Shown here one piece after another: positions 18,668 to 27,594 of a stretch of 64,000 nucleotides of DNA. Under the pieces are notes generated by a model. It ran no database searches, had not been told where the DNA came from, and was given only the letters and a program-made list of their open reading frames with translations. This stretch comes from Paenarthrobacter sp. AR 02 (GTDB lineage: Bacteria; Actinomycetota; Actinomycetes; Actinomycetales; Micrococcaceae): positions 1,209,462 through 1,273,461 of the forward strand of contig NZ_JAJUKH010000001.1 in the NCBI RefSeq assembly GCF_021538675.1, given 5' to 3'. Position numbers and translations under genes: made by a program. The first letter of the stretch is position 1. Every line of letters begins with the position of its first letter.

Positions 18668-18699
18668 GGTCCCGCCGCGTGGTGATGCGGCGGGACCCG
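18668..18699. terminator. terminator between convergent LysR and PEP-mutase-like genes
   Basis: gggtcccgccgc pairs perfectly with gcggcgggaccc (12-bp stem, 8-nt loop), followed on the plus strand by ggttgttgctttt. Confidence 0.75.
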
Positions 18700-18721
18700 G
18701 TTGTTGCTTTTGCTGCTGCGG

Positions 18722-19501
18722 TTAGTTCAAGGCAGGAGTGTCAGCAGGGATGACACCCGATCCGTAGAGGTCAATGGCCAGGTCCTGGAGAGCGCGCAAG
18801 GCGACGCGTTGCGTGAACGGGCCGTAGGAGACGCGGGCAACGCCGAGCTCCTGCAATTCGTTCGCCGGAAGGGCTCCCGGCGCGCCAATCACGGAGAGCT
18901 TTCCGTGTCCCAGGCCTTCAACCAGGGGCTCGATGGTTTCACGGTTCAGTGCGCCCGGGACGAAAACCAAAGCAGCACCGGCGTCGAGGAACGCCCGGCC
19001 GCGGGCGATGGCGTCGTCGAGGCTGTCCTTGATGGGGCGGTCGCCGCCGCGGACGATCGCGTCAGTGCGTGCGTTCAGTTGGAAGGCAATGCCCTCCTCC
19101 TCGGCGGCCTTGATGATCGCCTGAACCCGGGCAACGGCGTCGTTGAAGGGGCGCAACCGGTCCTCGACGTTCGCGCCGACAACACCAATGGCGATGGCCC
19201 GGCGGATGGTCTCGGCAGGGTCTTCATATCCGTCGTCCAGGTCGGCTGTGACGGGAAGGTCCACGGCTTTGACGATCCGCTCCACCCCGCTGAGCGCCAC
19301 GTCCAGCGGCATGGTCCCATCGGCATAGCCGTAGGCGGCGGCAATGGAATGGCCGGCTGTCGCGATGGCTTTGGTCTCTGGAAGAGCTGCCACCGTGGAG
19401 GCACTGATGGCATCCCACACGTTGACAACGCTGAGGATTTCCGGAGCCTCGTGCAGGGCCTTCAACTGCTGCGCACGTGAGTTGGTGTTTGCTTCTGTCA
19501 T
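18722..19501 (-). CDS. isocitrate lyase/phosphoenolpyruvate mutase family protein
   Basis: A 259-residue TIM-barrel protein of the ICL/PEP-mutase superfamily, whose members break or rearrange C-C or C-P bonds of 2-oxo-acid derivatives with Mg2+. Visible features are the NVWDAISASTV N-terminal strand, the GHSIAAAYGYADG segment and the metal-binding DLDDGYED acidic motif. The KKCGH motif of true isocitrate lyases is absent and the protein is short, so an oxaloacetate/methylisocitrate-type lyase of unknown substrate is likelier. A strong ribosome site (ggagg) supports ATG 19501. Confidence 0.75.
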   Translation of the reverse strand: MTEANTNSRAQQLKALHEAPEILSVVNVWDAISASTVAALPETKAIATAGHSIAAAYGYADGTMPLDVALSGVERIVKAVDLPVTADLDDGYEDPAETIRRAIAIGVVGANVEDRLRPFNDAVARVQAIIKAAEEEGIAFQLNARTDAIVRGGDRPIKDSLDDAIARGRAFLDAGAALVFVPGALNRETIEPLVEGLGHGKLSVIGAPGALPANELQELGVARVSYGPFTQRVALRALQDLAIDLYGSGVIPADTPALN

Positions 19502-19777
19502 GGGTTTCCTCCGTCGTGGGCTGGGAATCTTGCCACGTTCAGCCTAGGCCTATGGCGTGGCGGTTTCTCCTTGGCCGGCTTTTCCGGCGTTACGATGTGC
19601 TTGCTGGGAAACACGAGTCGAGTAAACGGCCGTCGATTTTGCATCATGGGTCTCGCATATCCATTCCATGATCAATCTTTTACGACGGCGGCTTACCCGA
19701 CTTTTTCTTTTGAGTGCGCAGTTGCGGGGGGATCCTGCCCATGCCGCTGCTCCGCGCTCAGCGTCAGGAGGTACTTG

Positions 19778-21031
19778 ATGAACAGCACACCAAGCCCCTT
19801 TGTCCGTTGCACTGTCATAGCGTCCCTAAGCCTGTGTCTTGTGGCAACGGGCTGTACTGGCGGCTCCAGTCCGTCTCCGCAAGCTTCTTCACCACCACAA
19901 GCAACCAGCCAGGAAGTCCCCAGCCCTTCCCCGAGCACTCCGACCTCGAATGGAAGCTCTGCTGCTGACACGACCCCCAGTACGTCTCCTGAGCCAAGAG
20001 CTTGGCCTGACGTGGTTGCCCGGGTGCAGTCGGGCGTGGGGCAGCTGACCGTCACGACGTGCGACGCCGGTCAAACGGGTACGGGGTTCCTTGTGGGACC
20101 GGACCTGGTGGTCACAGCCGCCCACGTTGTCCGTGACGCATCCGCGATCAGCATCGCCTTCGGCCGGACCTCCGTAGACGCCACGGTTCTCGGCAAGAAC
20201 GACGTGGCGGACATCGCGGTTGTTAAAACCCGAAGCCCTGTGGAAGGGCATCAGTTTCAACTACGAAGCAGCGAGCCCCCGGTTGGGAGCGATGTGGCGG
20301 CACTCGGATTTCCCCTGGGTCATCCGTTCACCTTGACCAGGGGAACGGTGAGCGCGCTCGACGTCGAGCAACACATCGGTGACCGCACTCTCCCGAACCT
20401 TATCCAGACAGACGCCGCCATCAATCATGGCAACAGTGGAGGGCCGCTCATCACCCAGGACGGGGAGGTTTCCGGTGTAGTGGTCACCATTGAGCCCGAA
20501 GGCTACGGCAGGGCAGAAGGAATCGCCTATGCAGTAACAGCACCCCGTGTTTCCGCAGCGGTCAACGAATGGAAATCCCGGGCTACGCCAGTGGCCTTCG
20601 ACGAATGCGGCAACGCACCGGCACCGGGTTCCGGGTTCTTCCCCTTCACGGTCTCGGCGAATCACGATCAGGCCCGCAGCGTAGGGCAGAGCTTGATTCT
20701 TCACGGGCAAGGCATTAACCAAGGTGCTTACGCCGCGGCCTTCAAGATTCTCACCCCCGAACTCCAGGCCACCTTTGGAGACTCGGTCAAGTGGAGCGAA
20801 GGGCTGGGTTCGTCCTACTGGACCAACGCCGAACTTTACAACGTCACCAATACACAGTCCCCGGATGACCTGAACGCCAACGTAGTCCTTCAGACCATCC
20901 AGGACGCGGCCCATGGCAGGAACGGCCAGACCTGCTCGAATTGGCGGATCCAGTATGCGATGCATTGGGACGGCTCCCTCTGGCGCATAGCCGGAACCTC
21001 ACTGCCGTTCGGGGAACCGACTGCCTGCTAG
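19778..21031 (+). CDS. secreted trypsin-like serine protease (lipoprotein)
   Basis: A 417-residue exported protein. ATG 19778 follows caggagg and starts a lipoprotein signal peptide with the lipobox LVATGC. A Ser/Thr/Pro-rich linker leads into an S1C/HtrA-like protease domain with the triad His116 (TAAHVV), Asp145 (VADIAVV) and Ser220 (GNSGGP). There is no PDZ domain; instead a C-terminal region of about 130 residues (AYAAAFKILTPELQ ... WDGSLWRIAGTSL) looks like an NTF2-like module. Probably membrane-anchored quality control or signalling proteolysis. Monocistronic. Confidence 0.85.
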   Translation: MNSTPSPFVRCTVIASLSLCLVATGCTGGSSPSPQASSPPQATSQEVPSPSPSTPTSNGSSAADTTPSTSPEPRAWPDVVARVQSGVGQLTVTTCDAGQTGTGFLVGPDLVVTAAHVVRDASAISIAFGRTSVDATVLGKNDVADIAVVKTRSPVEGHQFQLRSSEPPVGSDVAALGFPLGHPFTLTRGTVSALDVEQHIGDRTLPNLIQTDAAINHGNSGGPLITQDGEVSGVVVTIEPEGYGRAEGIAYAVTAPRVSAAVNEWKSRATPVAFDECGNAPAPGSGFFPFTVSANHDQARSVGQSLILHGQGINQGAYAAAFKILTPELQATFGDSVKWSEGLGSSYWTNAELYNVTNTQSPDDLNANVVLQTIQDAAHGRNGQTCSNWRIQYAMHWDGSLWRIAGTSLPFGEPTAC

Positions 21032-21035
21032 GGCT

Positions 21036-21071
21036 GTGAGCGGCACGCATTCAGGGGTGCGTGCCGCTCAC
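21036..21071. terminator. terminator-like hairpin between protease and diguanylate cyclase genes
   Basis: gtgagcggcacgca (21036-21049) pairs perfectly with tgcgtgccgctcac (21058-21071), a 14-bp stem with an 8-nt loop between two convergent stops. Confidence 0.6.
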
Positions 21072-21083
21072 CAGATCCGATGC

Positions 21084-22289
21084 CTACGGTGTTGCCTTGT
21101 CCTCTGCCGATTCAGCGTCCAAAGGGTCCGCTCCCACAACCCGGTTCCTGCCTTGGGCTTTGGCGCTGTACAGGGCGGCGTCCGCCACGTTGATCATGAG
21201 CGCCAGGTCCGGAGCCCCCGCTCCCGTGGAGGTAACGCCGTAGCTGACCGTCGGGAAGGGCAGGCCATCGGTGCCGTCCATCGCAGCCAGGCGCTCGCTG
21301 ATATCCGAGGCGATGGCTTCGGCCCTTTGTTGCGAGGCTCCAGGCAGGAAAAGGATGAACTCCTCCCCGCCGTAGCGTCCAATGAGGTCCGTTGACCTGA
21401 CGGCGGCTGAGCTGGCCTTGGCGAAGGCGCGGAGGGCGGCGTCCCCCGCCGAATGTCCATATTCGTCGTTGACGGCCTTGAAGTTGTCCAGGTCGGCCAG
21501 GATGAGGGCAGCGCCGCGGTCCTGTGAAGAGCGCGCAAGTTCCCGGGCAGCCAAATCCAGGAAGGCACCCCTGTTGAGCAGTCCCGTCAAATGGTCCCGT
21601 TCCGCGCGCTCGCGTAGGCGCCGGATGAGTTGCCTGTTGCTCAGGGTATTCATGGTGGATGACACCGCGACCAGCAGCATTAGGTGCACCAAGGCTGCAG
21701 GAGCGTAACCGAAATATGTCTGGAACAGCCAGCTTTCAGCACCGTACAAAATGTAAGTAAGGGTGCGCAGCAGGTAATAGGCGGCCGTCAGCCCAGCCAT
21801 GATGGACAGAAACTTGGTGATTCTGGACCGGGCTGATTTTGTGAACCACAGTTCAATTGCGGCAAAAGCGATTCCGGCGGTGGTCATCGCCAGATAAGCC
21901 ATCCCGCCGGACCACACGCTTGAAGCTGGGTCATCCAGAATGGAGGCCGCTCCTGCCAGCAGGGGTCCCGGCAGGAGCTGCCATAATGCGGCCTTTCGGT
22001 CGCGGAGGGTGCGCGCTCCCGCCCAGACGCAGAAGGCGCCCGCCACCACCAGGAACTTACCCGCCGGGTTGGCCCACCATTGTAAAGATGTGCCGTTTAA
22101 CAGGAAAGCGGCGTTTCCCACGAAAAACAGGAAGAGGGCTGCCCGCCACCAGTCGGCGTACGGGGTGCGTTTCCGTTGCGAGGTAAGGCACGAGATGACA
22201 ATCAGCGCCAAGGTCACCAAGCCAAGGACGATTCGGACGGCGAAGGGGTCCAGGACGATGGTTCCCTCTTGCAATGCAAGCGAATTCAT
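21084..22289 (-). CDS. membrane-bound diguanylate cyclase (GGDEF)
   Basis: A 401-residue protein with about six transmembrane helices in the first 200 residues, a short linker, and a GGDEF domain making c-di-GMP from two GTP. The active-site loop is GGEEF (307-311). The product-inhibition I-site RSTD lies five residues before it, so the enzyme is probably active and feedback-inhibited. No EAL or sensor domain other than the membrane region is visible. Monocistronic. Confidence 0.85.
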   Translation of the reverse strand: MNSLALQEGTIVLDPFAVRIVLGLVTLALIVISCLTSQRKRTPYADWWRAALFLFFVGNAAFLLNGTSLQWWANPAGKFLVVAGAFCVWAGARTLRDRKAALWQLLPGPLLAGAASILDDPASSVWSGGMAYLAMTTAGIAFAAIELWFTKSARSRITKFLSIMAGLTAAYYLLRTLTYILYGAESWLFQTYFGYAPAALVHLMLLVAVSSTMNTLSNRQLIRRLRERAERDHLTGLLNRGAFLDLAARELARSSQDRGAALILADLDNFKAVNDEYGHSAGDAALRAFAKASSAAVRSTDLIGRYGGEEFILFLPGASQQRAEAIASDISERLAAMDGTDGLPFPTVSYGVTSTGAGAPDLALMINVADAALYSAKAQGRNRVVGADPLDAESAEDKATP

Positions 22290-22545
22290 AAACGCAGCCC
22301 CACTACCGGCCAGTAACCAAGGAGCTCCCAGTCAGAATTATCATTGGCAGCCATCTCCGTGTTTCATTTTAATCCCCCAAGATTGTTGCTGCGACCGAAT
22401 TCGGCCGCAAAGTCATCAGTCAAGCATGTTTTTCCCCAACAGTGAATAGGCCCGGCGAGCCGCTCTGCAGTTTCCCTGCCTGGAGAGGCACCCTCCCTCG
22501 AAAAAACCATTGCCCTCCCCATCCAGCGGATGGTTGCATGGGTTC

Positions 22546-23772
22546 ATGGCTACCCCAGAGAGTTACCTCTTAGCGATCGGGACCAAGAAGGGCCTGTGGC
22601 TGGCAACCAGCACGGACCGCAAGGAATGGTCCCTTTCCGGCCCACATTTCCTGATGAGTGAGATACCAAGCATCGGAATAGACACCCGGGACGGCAAAAC
22701 GCGGATCATGGTGGGGGTGCGCTCCGAACATTGGGGTCCCACCGTTGTCCATTCCGACGACCTTGGCGCCACATGGACCGAGCCCGAACAAGGTGCCATC
22801 AAATTCCCCGAAGATACTGACGCGGCCCTGGAACGCATTTGGCAGATCCACCCCGACGCCGACTCCCGGCCAGGCGTCGTGTGGGCCGGTTGCGAGCCGA
22901 TTTCGCTGTGGAAATCGACCGACGGCGGCCAGCACTTCGAGCTGAACCGCGGACTGTGGGACCACCCCCATCGCAGTGAGTGGGGTGCAGGCTATGGCGG
23001 CGCGGCGGCACACTCGATCGTGGTGGATCCGAGCGGGGAGAAGGTCCACGTCGCCATGAGCACCGGCGGCGTTTACAGATCGCTCGACGGCGGTGCCTCC
23101 TGGGAGCCCCGGAACAAGGGGATATCGGCCTACTTCATGCCCGACCCCAACCCCGAGTTCGGCCAGTGCGTCCACAAGATCGCTGCGGACGCCGCCGTCG
23201 ACGGTCGTCTTTATGCGCAGAACCATCACGGCGTATACCGGACCGATGATGACGGCGAGAACTGGAATTCCATTGCCGAGGGCCTGCCCGCGGACTTCGG
23301 GTTCGTGATGCTGACGCATCCCCGGCGCGAGGGTACGGCCTGGGTGATTCCCCTCAAAGCCGACGGCGAACGTATCCCGCCGGACAGCAAGCTCAGCGTG
23401 CACAGGACCCATGATGCAGGAAATACGTGGACGGAACTCCACGCCGGACTCCCGGACCACGAATACAACGCGGTCCTCCGTGACGCCGCATCGGTGGACA
23501 CGGCCGAGCCTGTTGGCGTGTATTTCGGCACCCGCGGCGGCACCGTCTACGCCAGCGACGATGAGGGCGTGACCTTCACTGAAGTGGCAGCACACTTGCC
23601 GGACGTACTTAGCGTGCGTGCCGCCGTCGTGGTTGGAAACCCGGCAGGGGCGGAAGCCCCGCTGGCTGCAGCGGAAGCAACAGTGCTGGCGGAGGCCGCG
23701 GTCATTGTGGATGCGGCTGCCGAGACGGCTGTGTCTCCCGAAGACCAACCCGACGCCCCGGTACCTGGTTAG
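22546..23772 (+). CDS. BNR/WD40/YVTN-type beta-propeller protein
   Basis: A cytoplasmic-looking propeller of 408 residues with Asp-box/BNR repeats (WKSTDGGQHF, YRSLDGGASW, YRTDDDGENW, HRTHDAGNTW, YASDDEGVTF), as in sialidase- and photosystem-assembly-type folds. No signal peptide and no sialidase catalytic residues are evident, so it is not called a sialidase. ATG 22546 was chosen by homology-like start (YLLAIGTKKGLW); a TTG at 22510 in the same frame is an alternative. The last 45 residues are an Ala/Glu/Val-rich low-complexity tail. It is followed after 7 bp by a MoaD-like gene. Confidence 0.75.
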   Translation: MATPESYLLAIGTKKGLWLATSTDRKEWSLSGPHFLMSEIPSIGIDTRDGKTRIMVGVRSEHWGPTVVHSDDLGATWTEPEQGAIKFPEDTDAALERIWQIHPDADSRPGVVWAGCEPISLWKSTDGGQHFELNRGLWDHPHRSEWGAGYGGAAAHSIVVDPSGEKVHVAMSTGGVYRSLDGGASWEPRNKGISAYFMPDPNPEFGQCVHKIAADAAVDGRLYAQNHHGVYRTDDDGENWNSIAEGLPADFGFVMLTHPRREGTAWVIPLKADGERIPPDSKLSVHRTHDAGNTWTELHAGLPDHEYNAVLRDAASVDTAEPVGVYFGTRGGTVYASDDEGVTFTEVAAHLPDVLSVRAAVVVGNPAGAEAPLAAAEATVLAEAAVIVDAAAETAVSPEDQPDAPVPG

Positions 23773-23779
23773 GTCCGCT

Positions 23780-24067
23780 GTGGCTGACTTTACGGTCCTG
23801 TTGCCTGGCGTCCTGCAGCCGCTCGTCGGCGGACAGTCCTATCTGACTGCGTCCGCCGACGGGGCTGTGACCGTGGGACAGTTGCTGGACTCAGTCACCG
23901 GAGAGTATCCGGTGCTGGCCAGGCGCTTGCGTGATGAAACCGGGGCGCTTCGCCGTTTCGTGAATATATACGTGAACGGGGATGAAGTCCGGCGTCTGAA
24001 GGGGCTTGATACGGAGGTTGCGGCTGGCCAGGAGGTCTTGATTATCCAGTCCGTGGCCGGCGGCTGA
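23780..24067 (+). CDS. MoaD/ThiS family ubiquitin-like protein
   Basis: A 95-residue beta-grasp protein ending in SVAGG, the C-terminal diglycine that sulfur carriers and ubiquitin-like modifiers need for adenylation or conjugation. GTG 23780 lies 7 bp after the propeller gene stop, so the two are co-transcribed. No molybdopterin, thiamine or E1-like gene is nearby, so the partner enzyme and role are unknown. Confidence 0.8.
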   Translation: MADFTVLLPGVLQPLVGGQSYLTASADGAVTVGQLLDSVTGEYPVLARRLRDETGALRRFVNIYVNGDEVRRLKGLDTEVAAGQEVLIIQSVAGG

Positions 24068-24090
24068 AGAGCGTTGGGGTCCAGCCCTGT

Positions 24091-24327
24091 TCAGGCGACG
24101 CGCCAAACACTGCATTCATCGGTATTGATTGCTTTTCTCATGCCTGAAGCGTGATCCATGATCCAGACGACACCGATTCCCGGCGCCGTTTCCTGGACCC
24201 GTCCGCGGCGGATGACCACGTCATCGTAGGCGGGGCCGACCGACAGGCGGGCTTCGATCTCGTCTCCGCGGTGGAGCTGGCTGATCGCGCGTATACGTGT
24301 TGTGTGAGTTGGGACTTCCTTCAGCAT
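24091..24327 (-). CDS. small hypothetical protein (78 aa)
   Basis: A 78-residue, probably all-beta protein (RGDEIEARLSVGP ... GVVWIMDHASGMRK) with no signal or membrane segment. ATG 24327 is preceded by aggagg at good spacing, which decides it over the longer frame starting at 24360. It converges on the MoaD-like gene. I recognise no family. Confidence 0.55.
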   Translation of the reverse strand: MLKEVPTHTTRIRAISQLHRGDEIEARLSVGPAYDDVVIRRGRVQETAPGIGVVWIMDHASGMRKAINTDECSVWRVA

Positions 24328-24488
24328 GGTGTCCTCCTGGCTGGAGCTGGGCGCCTGCACTTGCCGGCTATTCCAGTGTGGCGCGGCAATGTTGCCACCG
24401 TATTTCCGCGTGGTTAGGGTCCGGTTAGCTTTCCGGGGTAGTTGCGTTTCGCGGTGGGTGGCGCCCCTGACCGTGAGAGCATCATTTG

Positions 24489-25262
24489 GTGACCCACGTT
24501 ACTTCGCCTGAAATGCCGCCCCTCTACGAGTCACTGACCTGGCTTACTCCGCTCTCCGAGGAACGCGCCGCGCACCTTGTGGCGTTCCTGTCCGACCCCG
24601 CGCCCGCTGAGGTCCTGGATATGGGCTGCGGTTGGGGCGAATTGCTCCTTCGGGTTTTGGCGTCGGCCCCGCAGGCACGGGGACACGGAGTGGACGCCTC
24701 GTCCAAGTCCATCGACCGCGCGAGGCAACAAGCATTGGAACGTGGACTCCTCGACAGGGCGACGTTCGATTCGATGCCGGGGCTGGAGGTCCGGAATCGC
24801 CGCGCAGATGCAGTGATCTGCATCGGTGCGAGCCAGATCTGGGGGCCGCCTGTGGAGGACGCAAAGCCGCTCGATTACGCAGCCGCGCTGCGCGCACTTC
24901 GAGCCCTGGTGCTTCCCGGCGGGCGGCTCGTCTACGGCGAGGCGATCTGGTCGTCACCGCCTCATCCGGCCGCCACCGCACCTCTGGCGGGACGCGATGA
25001 CGAGTTCCTGAGCCGTGTTGACTTGCGGGAGCAGATCCTGGCCGCTGGTTTCGAAGTGGTAGACGAGGACCTGGCCAGCATTCAGGAGTGGGACGTCTTC
25101 GAGGCCGGATTCCGTGGCAGGTTTACCCGCTGGTTGGAAGCACACGATGACGACCATCCCGCCGCAGAGCAGGTCCGTCGACAATATGAGGAACAGCGCG
25201 CTGCTTATGAAGAGGGGTACAGGGGCGTCCTCGGGGTGGCGTACTTCTGCCTTAGGGGGTAA
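24489..25262 (+). CDS. class I SAM-dependent methyltransferase
   Basis: A 257-residue Rossmann-like methyltransferase. Motif I is VLDMGCGWGELLL, followed by GHGVDASSKSIDRAR (ribose-binding acidic loop) and the LPGGRLVYGEAIW strand. It resembles small-molecule methyltransferases, but the acceptor is unknown. GTG 24489 is preferred over the TTG one codon upstream. It is the last intact gene before the mobile-element debris, which begins directly after its stop. Confidence 0.75.
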   Translation: MTHVTSPEMPPLYESLTWLTPLSEERAAHLVAFLSDPAPAEVLDMGCGWGELLLRVLASAPQARGHGVDASSKSIDRARQQALERGLLDRATFDSMPGLEVRNRRADAVICIGASQIWGPPVEDAKPLDYAAALRALRALVLPGGRLVYGEAIWSSPPHPAATAPLAGRDDEFLSRVDLREQILAAGFEVVDEDLASIQEWDVFEAGFRGRFTRWLEAHDDDHPAAEQVRRQYEEQRAAYEEGYRGVLGVAYFCLRG

Positions 25263-25297
25263 CGAGGGCGGGGTCCTCAACCCCGGCCTCCCAGGGA

Positions 25298-26560
25298 AAA
25301 GTGCTGTTGCTGCAGGAGCGTTTCAGCGAGTGGGCGTGGGAGGAAACCCCGAACGTGCAATCGGCTCGTTGGCGGGGACATCGGGCGCTTCAACTCCGTC
25401 GTTCTCCGGGACTACAGCACCGAGGGGGCGCGGCTGACGCTGCCCAGGATGGCCAAAGACTTCTCCCCGCGTCCGCACCAGCGCGCCGCTCTGGCACGGA
25501 TGCTTTCCGAACCAGCCGGCGGGCTGGTCCACCAGGTCGGTGCAGGACATCGGCAACCGCATCGGCGCCATCCAGCAGCGCCTCGTGGCTTCCGAGGAAG
25601 ACAACATGTTCAAAGTCTCCTCGGACGGCCGCAAGGCCGCCGTGGACATGAGGCTCGTGGATCCGGCACTGTTCCAGCACGGACCCACCAAGATCACCGC
25701 CACCGCCGAGCTGCTGGCCAGCGTGTACGAAGAATTCAAAGACCGCATCTACACCGACCCCTCCACCGGGGAACCCGACCCGGTTCCCGGTGCCCTGCAA
25801 CTGGTGTTCTGCGCCTTCGGCACCCCCTCGGAGAAGTGGAACGTCTACGGCGAACTCAAAGACCAGCTCCGCCGGCGCGGAGTGCCCGAACACATGGTCC
25901 GGTTCATCCACGAAGCCAAAAACGACAACGAGAAAGGCCGGCTCTTCGCAGCCGCCCGTTCCGGACAGATGGCCGTCCTCGTCGGATCAACCTCAAAAAT
26001 GGGTGTCGGCACCAACATCCAAAAACGTGCCGTGCACCTGGTGGACATGGACGCCCCCTGGCGGCCCGCCGACGTCGAGCAACGCCACGGCCGCATCCTT
26101 CGCCAAGGCAACCAGAACCCCGAGGTCCGCATCTCCCAGGTCGTCACCAAGGAATCCTTCGATTCCTTCATGTGGCAAGGCCTGGAACGCAAATCCCGGT
26201 TCATCAACCAGATCATGCGAGGACGCCTGGACGTCCGGGAAATCGAAGACATCGGGGACAACACCCTGAACTTCGCCCAAGCCAAAGCCATCACCAGCGG
26301 CAACCCGCTCGTCCTGGAAAAGGCCGTCGCGGACCAGGAACTCGCCCGCCTGTCCCGCCTGGACCGGGCCTACAACCGCAACCTGGTCGCGGTGAAACCA
26401 CACCAAACGCGGAGAACAAGCCGCAGCGGACGCCGCAGCCCAAGACCTGCCCCTGATCCACGCCGCCGTCGAACGGACAGTGGACACCACCGCGGACGCC
26501 TTCAAAGCCACCATCGGGGGCCAAACCCTCGACAACAGGCCCGACGCTGCGGAAGCAAGT
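25298..26560 (+). pseudogene. remnant of a large plasmid/ICE-type SNF2-like helicase
   Basis: Fragments in three frames belong to one gene. 25298-25370 reads LLLQERFSEWAWEE. 25386-25545 reads RFNSVVLRDY ... RPHQRAALARML ... HQVGAG, a helicase motif I that breaks before its GKT. 25540-26400 reads DIGNRIGAIQQRL ... GSTSKMGVGTNIQKR ... QRHGRILRQGNQNPE, the C-terminal helicase lobe with motifs V and VI. A further frameshift near 26395 carries the frame on to about 26560 (GEQAAADAAAQDLPLIHAAVE). Such helicases occur on plasmids and conjugative elements. The core between motif I and the C-lobe is missing. Confidence 0.7.
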
Positions 26561-26908
26561 CGTCTCAGCTGCAATCCTGCTCAACTTTGCTGGGCAACGG
26601 TGGCTCAAGCGATCGGTCGCACCTAACCTAACCACCCTGACCGCCCGTTAGCCGGTCCCTCATCGTGCCAGCAAAACGCCGATCAAGGATAAGTGTTGTC
26701 CGGCTGACAAGGCATGTACGTACGAGTCGCACCGTGATGGCCCTCTGTGTGGTCATACCATCAATGGATCCTTTGATAAGAACCGAAAAGCCGACCGTTG
26801 AGGACGATTCCGACTCGCGGATCTACTACACCTCCCTCGTCCGAACAAAGTGTCTCACTGACGTATTCTCAGAATTATCAGTTTTGTCCTTTGATAAGAC
26901 GGAGAGCG
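26561..26908. other. gene-free stretch with resolvase-site-like repeats
   Basis: No coding frame is credible here. The 13-mer tcctttgataaga occurs at 26769-26781 and 26887-26899, and ttatca...tgataa forms an inverted repeat just before the broken resolvase start. This arrangement is typical of a serine-resolvase res site directly upstream of its own gene, so I read it as a leftover recombination site. Confidence 0.45.
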
Positions 26909-27430
26909 ATGGTGCGCCTCGGATATGCCCTCGTTAGCCTGGCGGACCGAAAGACTGATCTTCAGATCCGCGAACTGGAGGCAGGTGGTGTGCGAGATCT
27001 TTAAAGACCAAGGATCAGCGGTGCCCGGGTCAGCCGTCCGGAGTTGGACCGATTGGGACGCAACACCAGACACTTGCTCGAGCTACTAGATGACTTTAAG
27101 GCGCGTGGGATCAGGTTCCGTTCGCTACGGGATGGCATCGCCACTGACCCGGCCAGTGAAGTTGAGGGAGCTATGGCTCAGGCAATGGTCGCCATCATTT
27201 CCGCGTTCGCCCAGCTGGAACCAGACCAACTCTCCGAGCGGACGAAGACCGGCATGGCCGCTGCAGCTGCAAACGGAAGAAAGGACAGCCGACAGGGAGG
27301 TCACTTCTGACCACGAGAAGGTCAAGAGGGTATGAGCTGAATGCCCGTGGCCTCAAGCCATCAGAGATTGGAAAGATCATTGGGGCTAGTCGACGACCGT
27401 ATACCGTTACCTGGGCATGGGCTCTTGAGG
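26909..27430 (+). pseudogene. broken serine recombinase (resolvase/invertase family)
   Basis: Pieces of a Pin/TnpR-like resolvase in several frames. The start reads MVRLGYALVSLADRKTDLQ and retains the catalytic serine of the usual YARVS, but Arg has become Leu; a stop follows at 27002. The piece at 27023-27310 joins ARVSRPELDRL directly to GRNTRHLLELL, deleting about 20 codons at an LDRL repeat. It continues through AMAQAMVAIISAFAQLE, and the C-terminal helix-turn-helix (LKPSEIGKIIGAS, then TVYRYLG) is shifted again near 27290 and 27390. It cannot make a functional recombinase. Confidence 0.8.
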
Positions 27431-27594
27431 CTCGTGGGCAAAATACACCAATGCCAGCAACAGTAATCGTCCATCCACAGGAAAGCGGCAGGATCGTCAA
27501 CTCTTGGCACTGCCAAGCCCGTCCCTGCGATGCCAAGAGAAGCAACTTCTGTCAGACCCGAGCACGCGCTTCCGAGACGACGATAACGACACGT

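Noticed and set aside
18722..19501. Annotation as isocitrate lyase of the glyoxylate shunt
   Set aside because: The protein is only 259 residues and lacks the KKCGH signature of isocitrate lyase.
22546..23772. Annotation of the propeller protein as a sialidase
   Set aside because: Asp-box repeats are present but the arginine triad, the Tyr/Glu nucleophile region and a signal peptide are not evident.
26909..27310. Functional serine recombinase gene
   Set aside because: Internal stop, an in-frame loss of about 20 codons, a frameshifted C-terminus and the change of a conserved arginine make activity very unlikely.
24486..27430. An intact restriction-modification or anti-phage system formed by the methyltransferase and helicase
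   Set aside because: The methyltransferase has small-molecule-type motifs rather than DNA-methylase motifs (no NPPY/DPPY), and the helicase is a multiply broken relic that starts after the methyltransferase stop.
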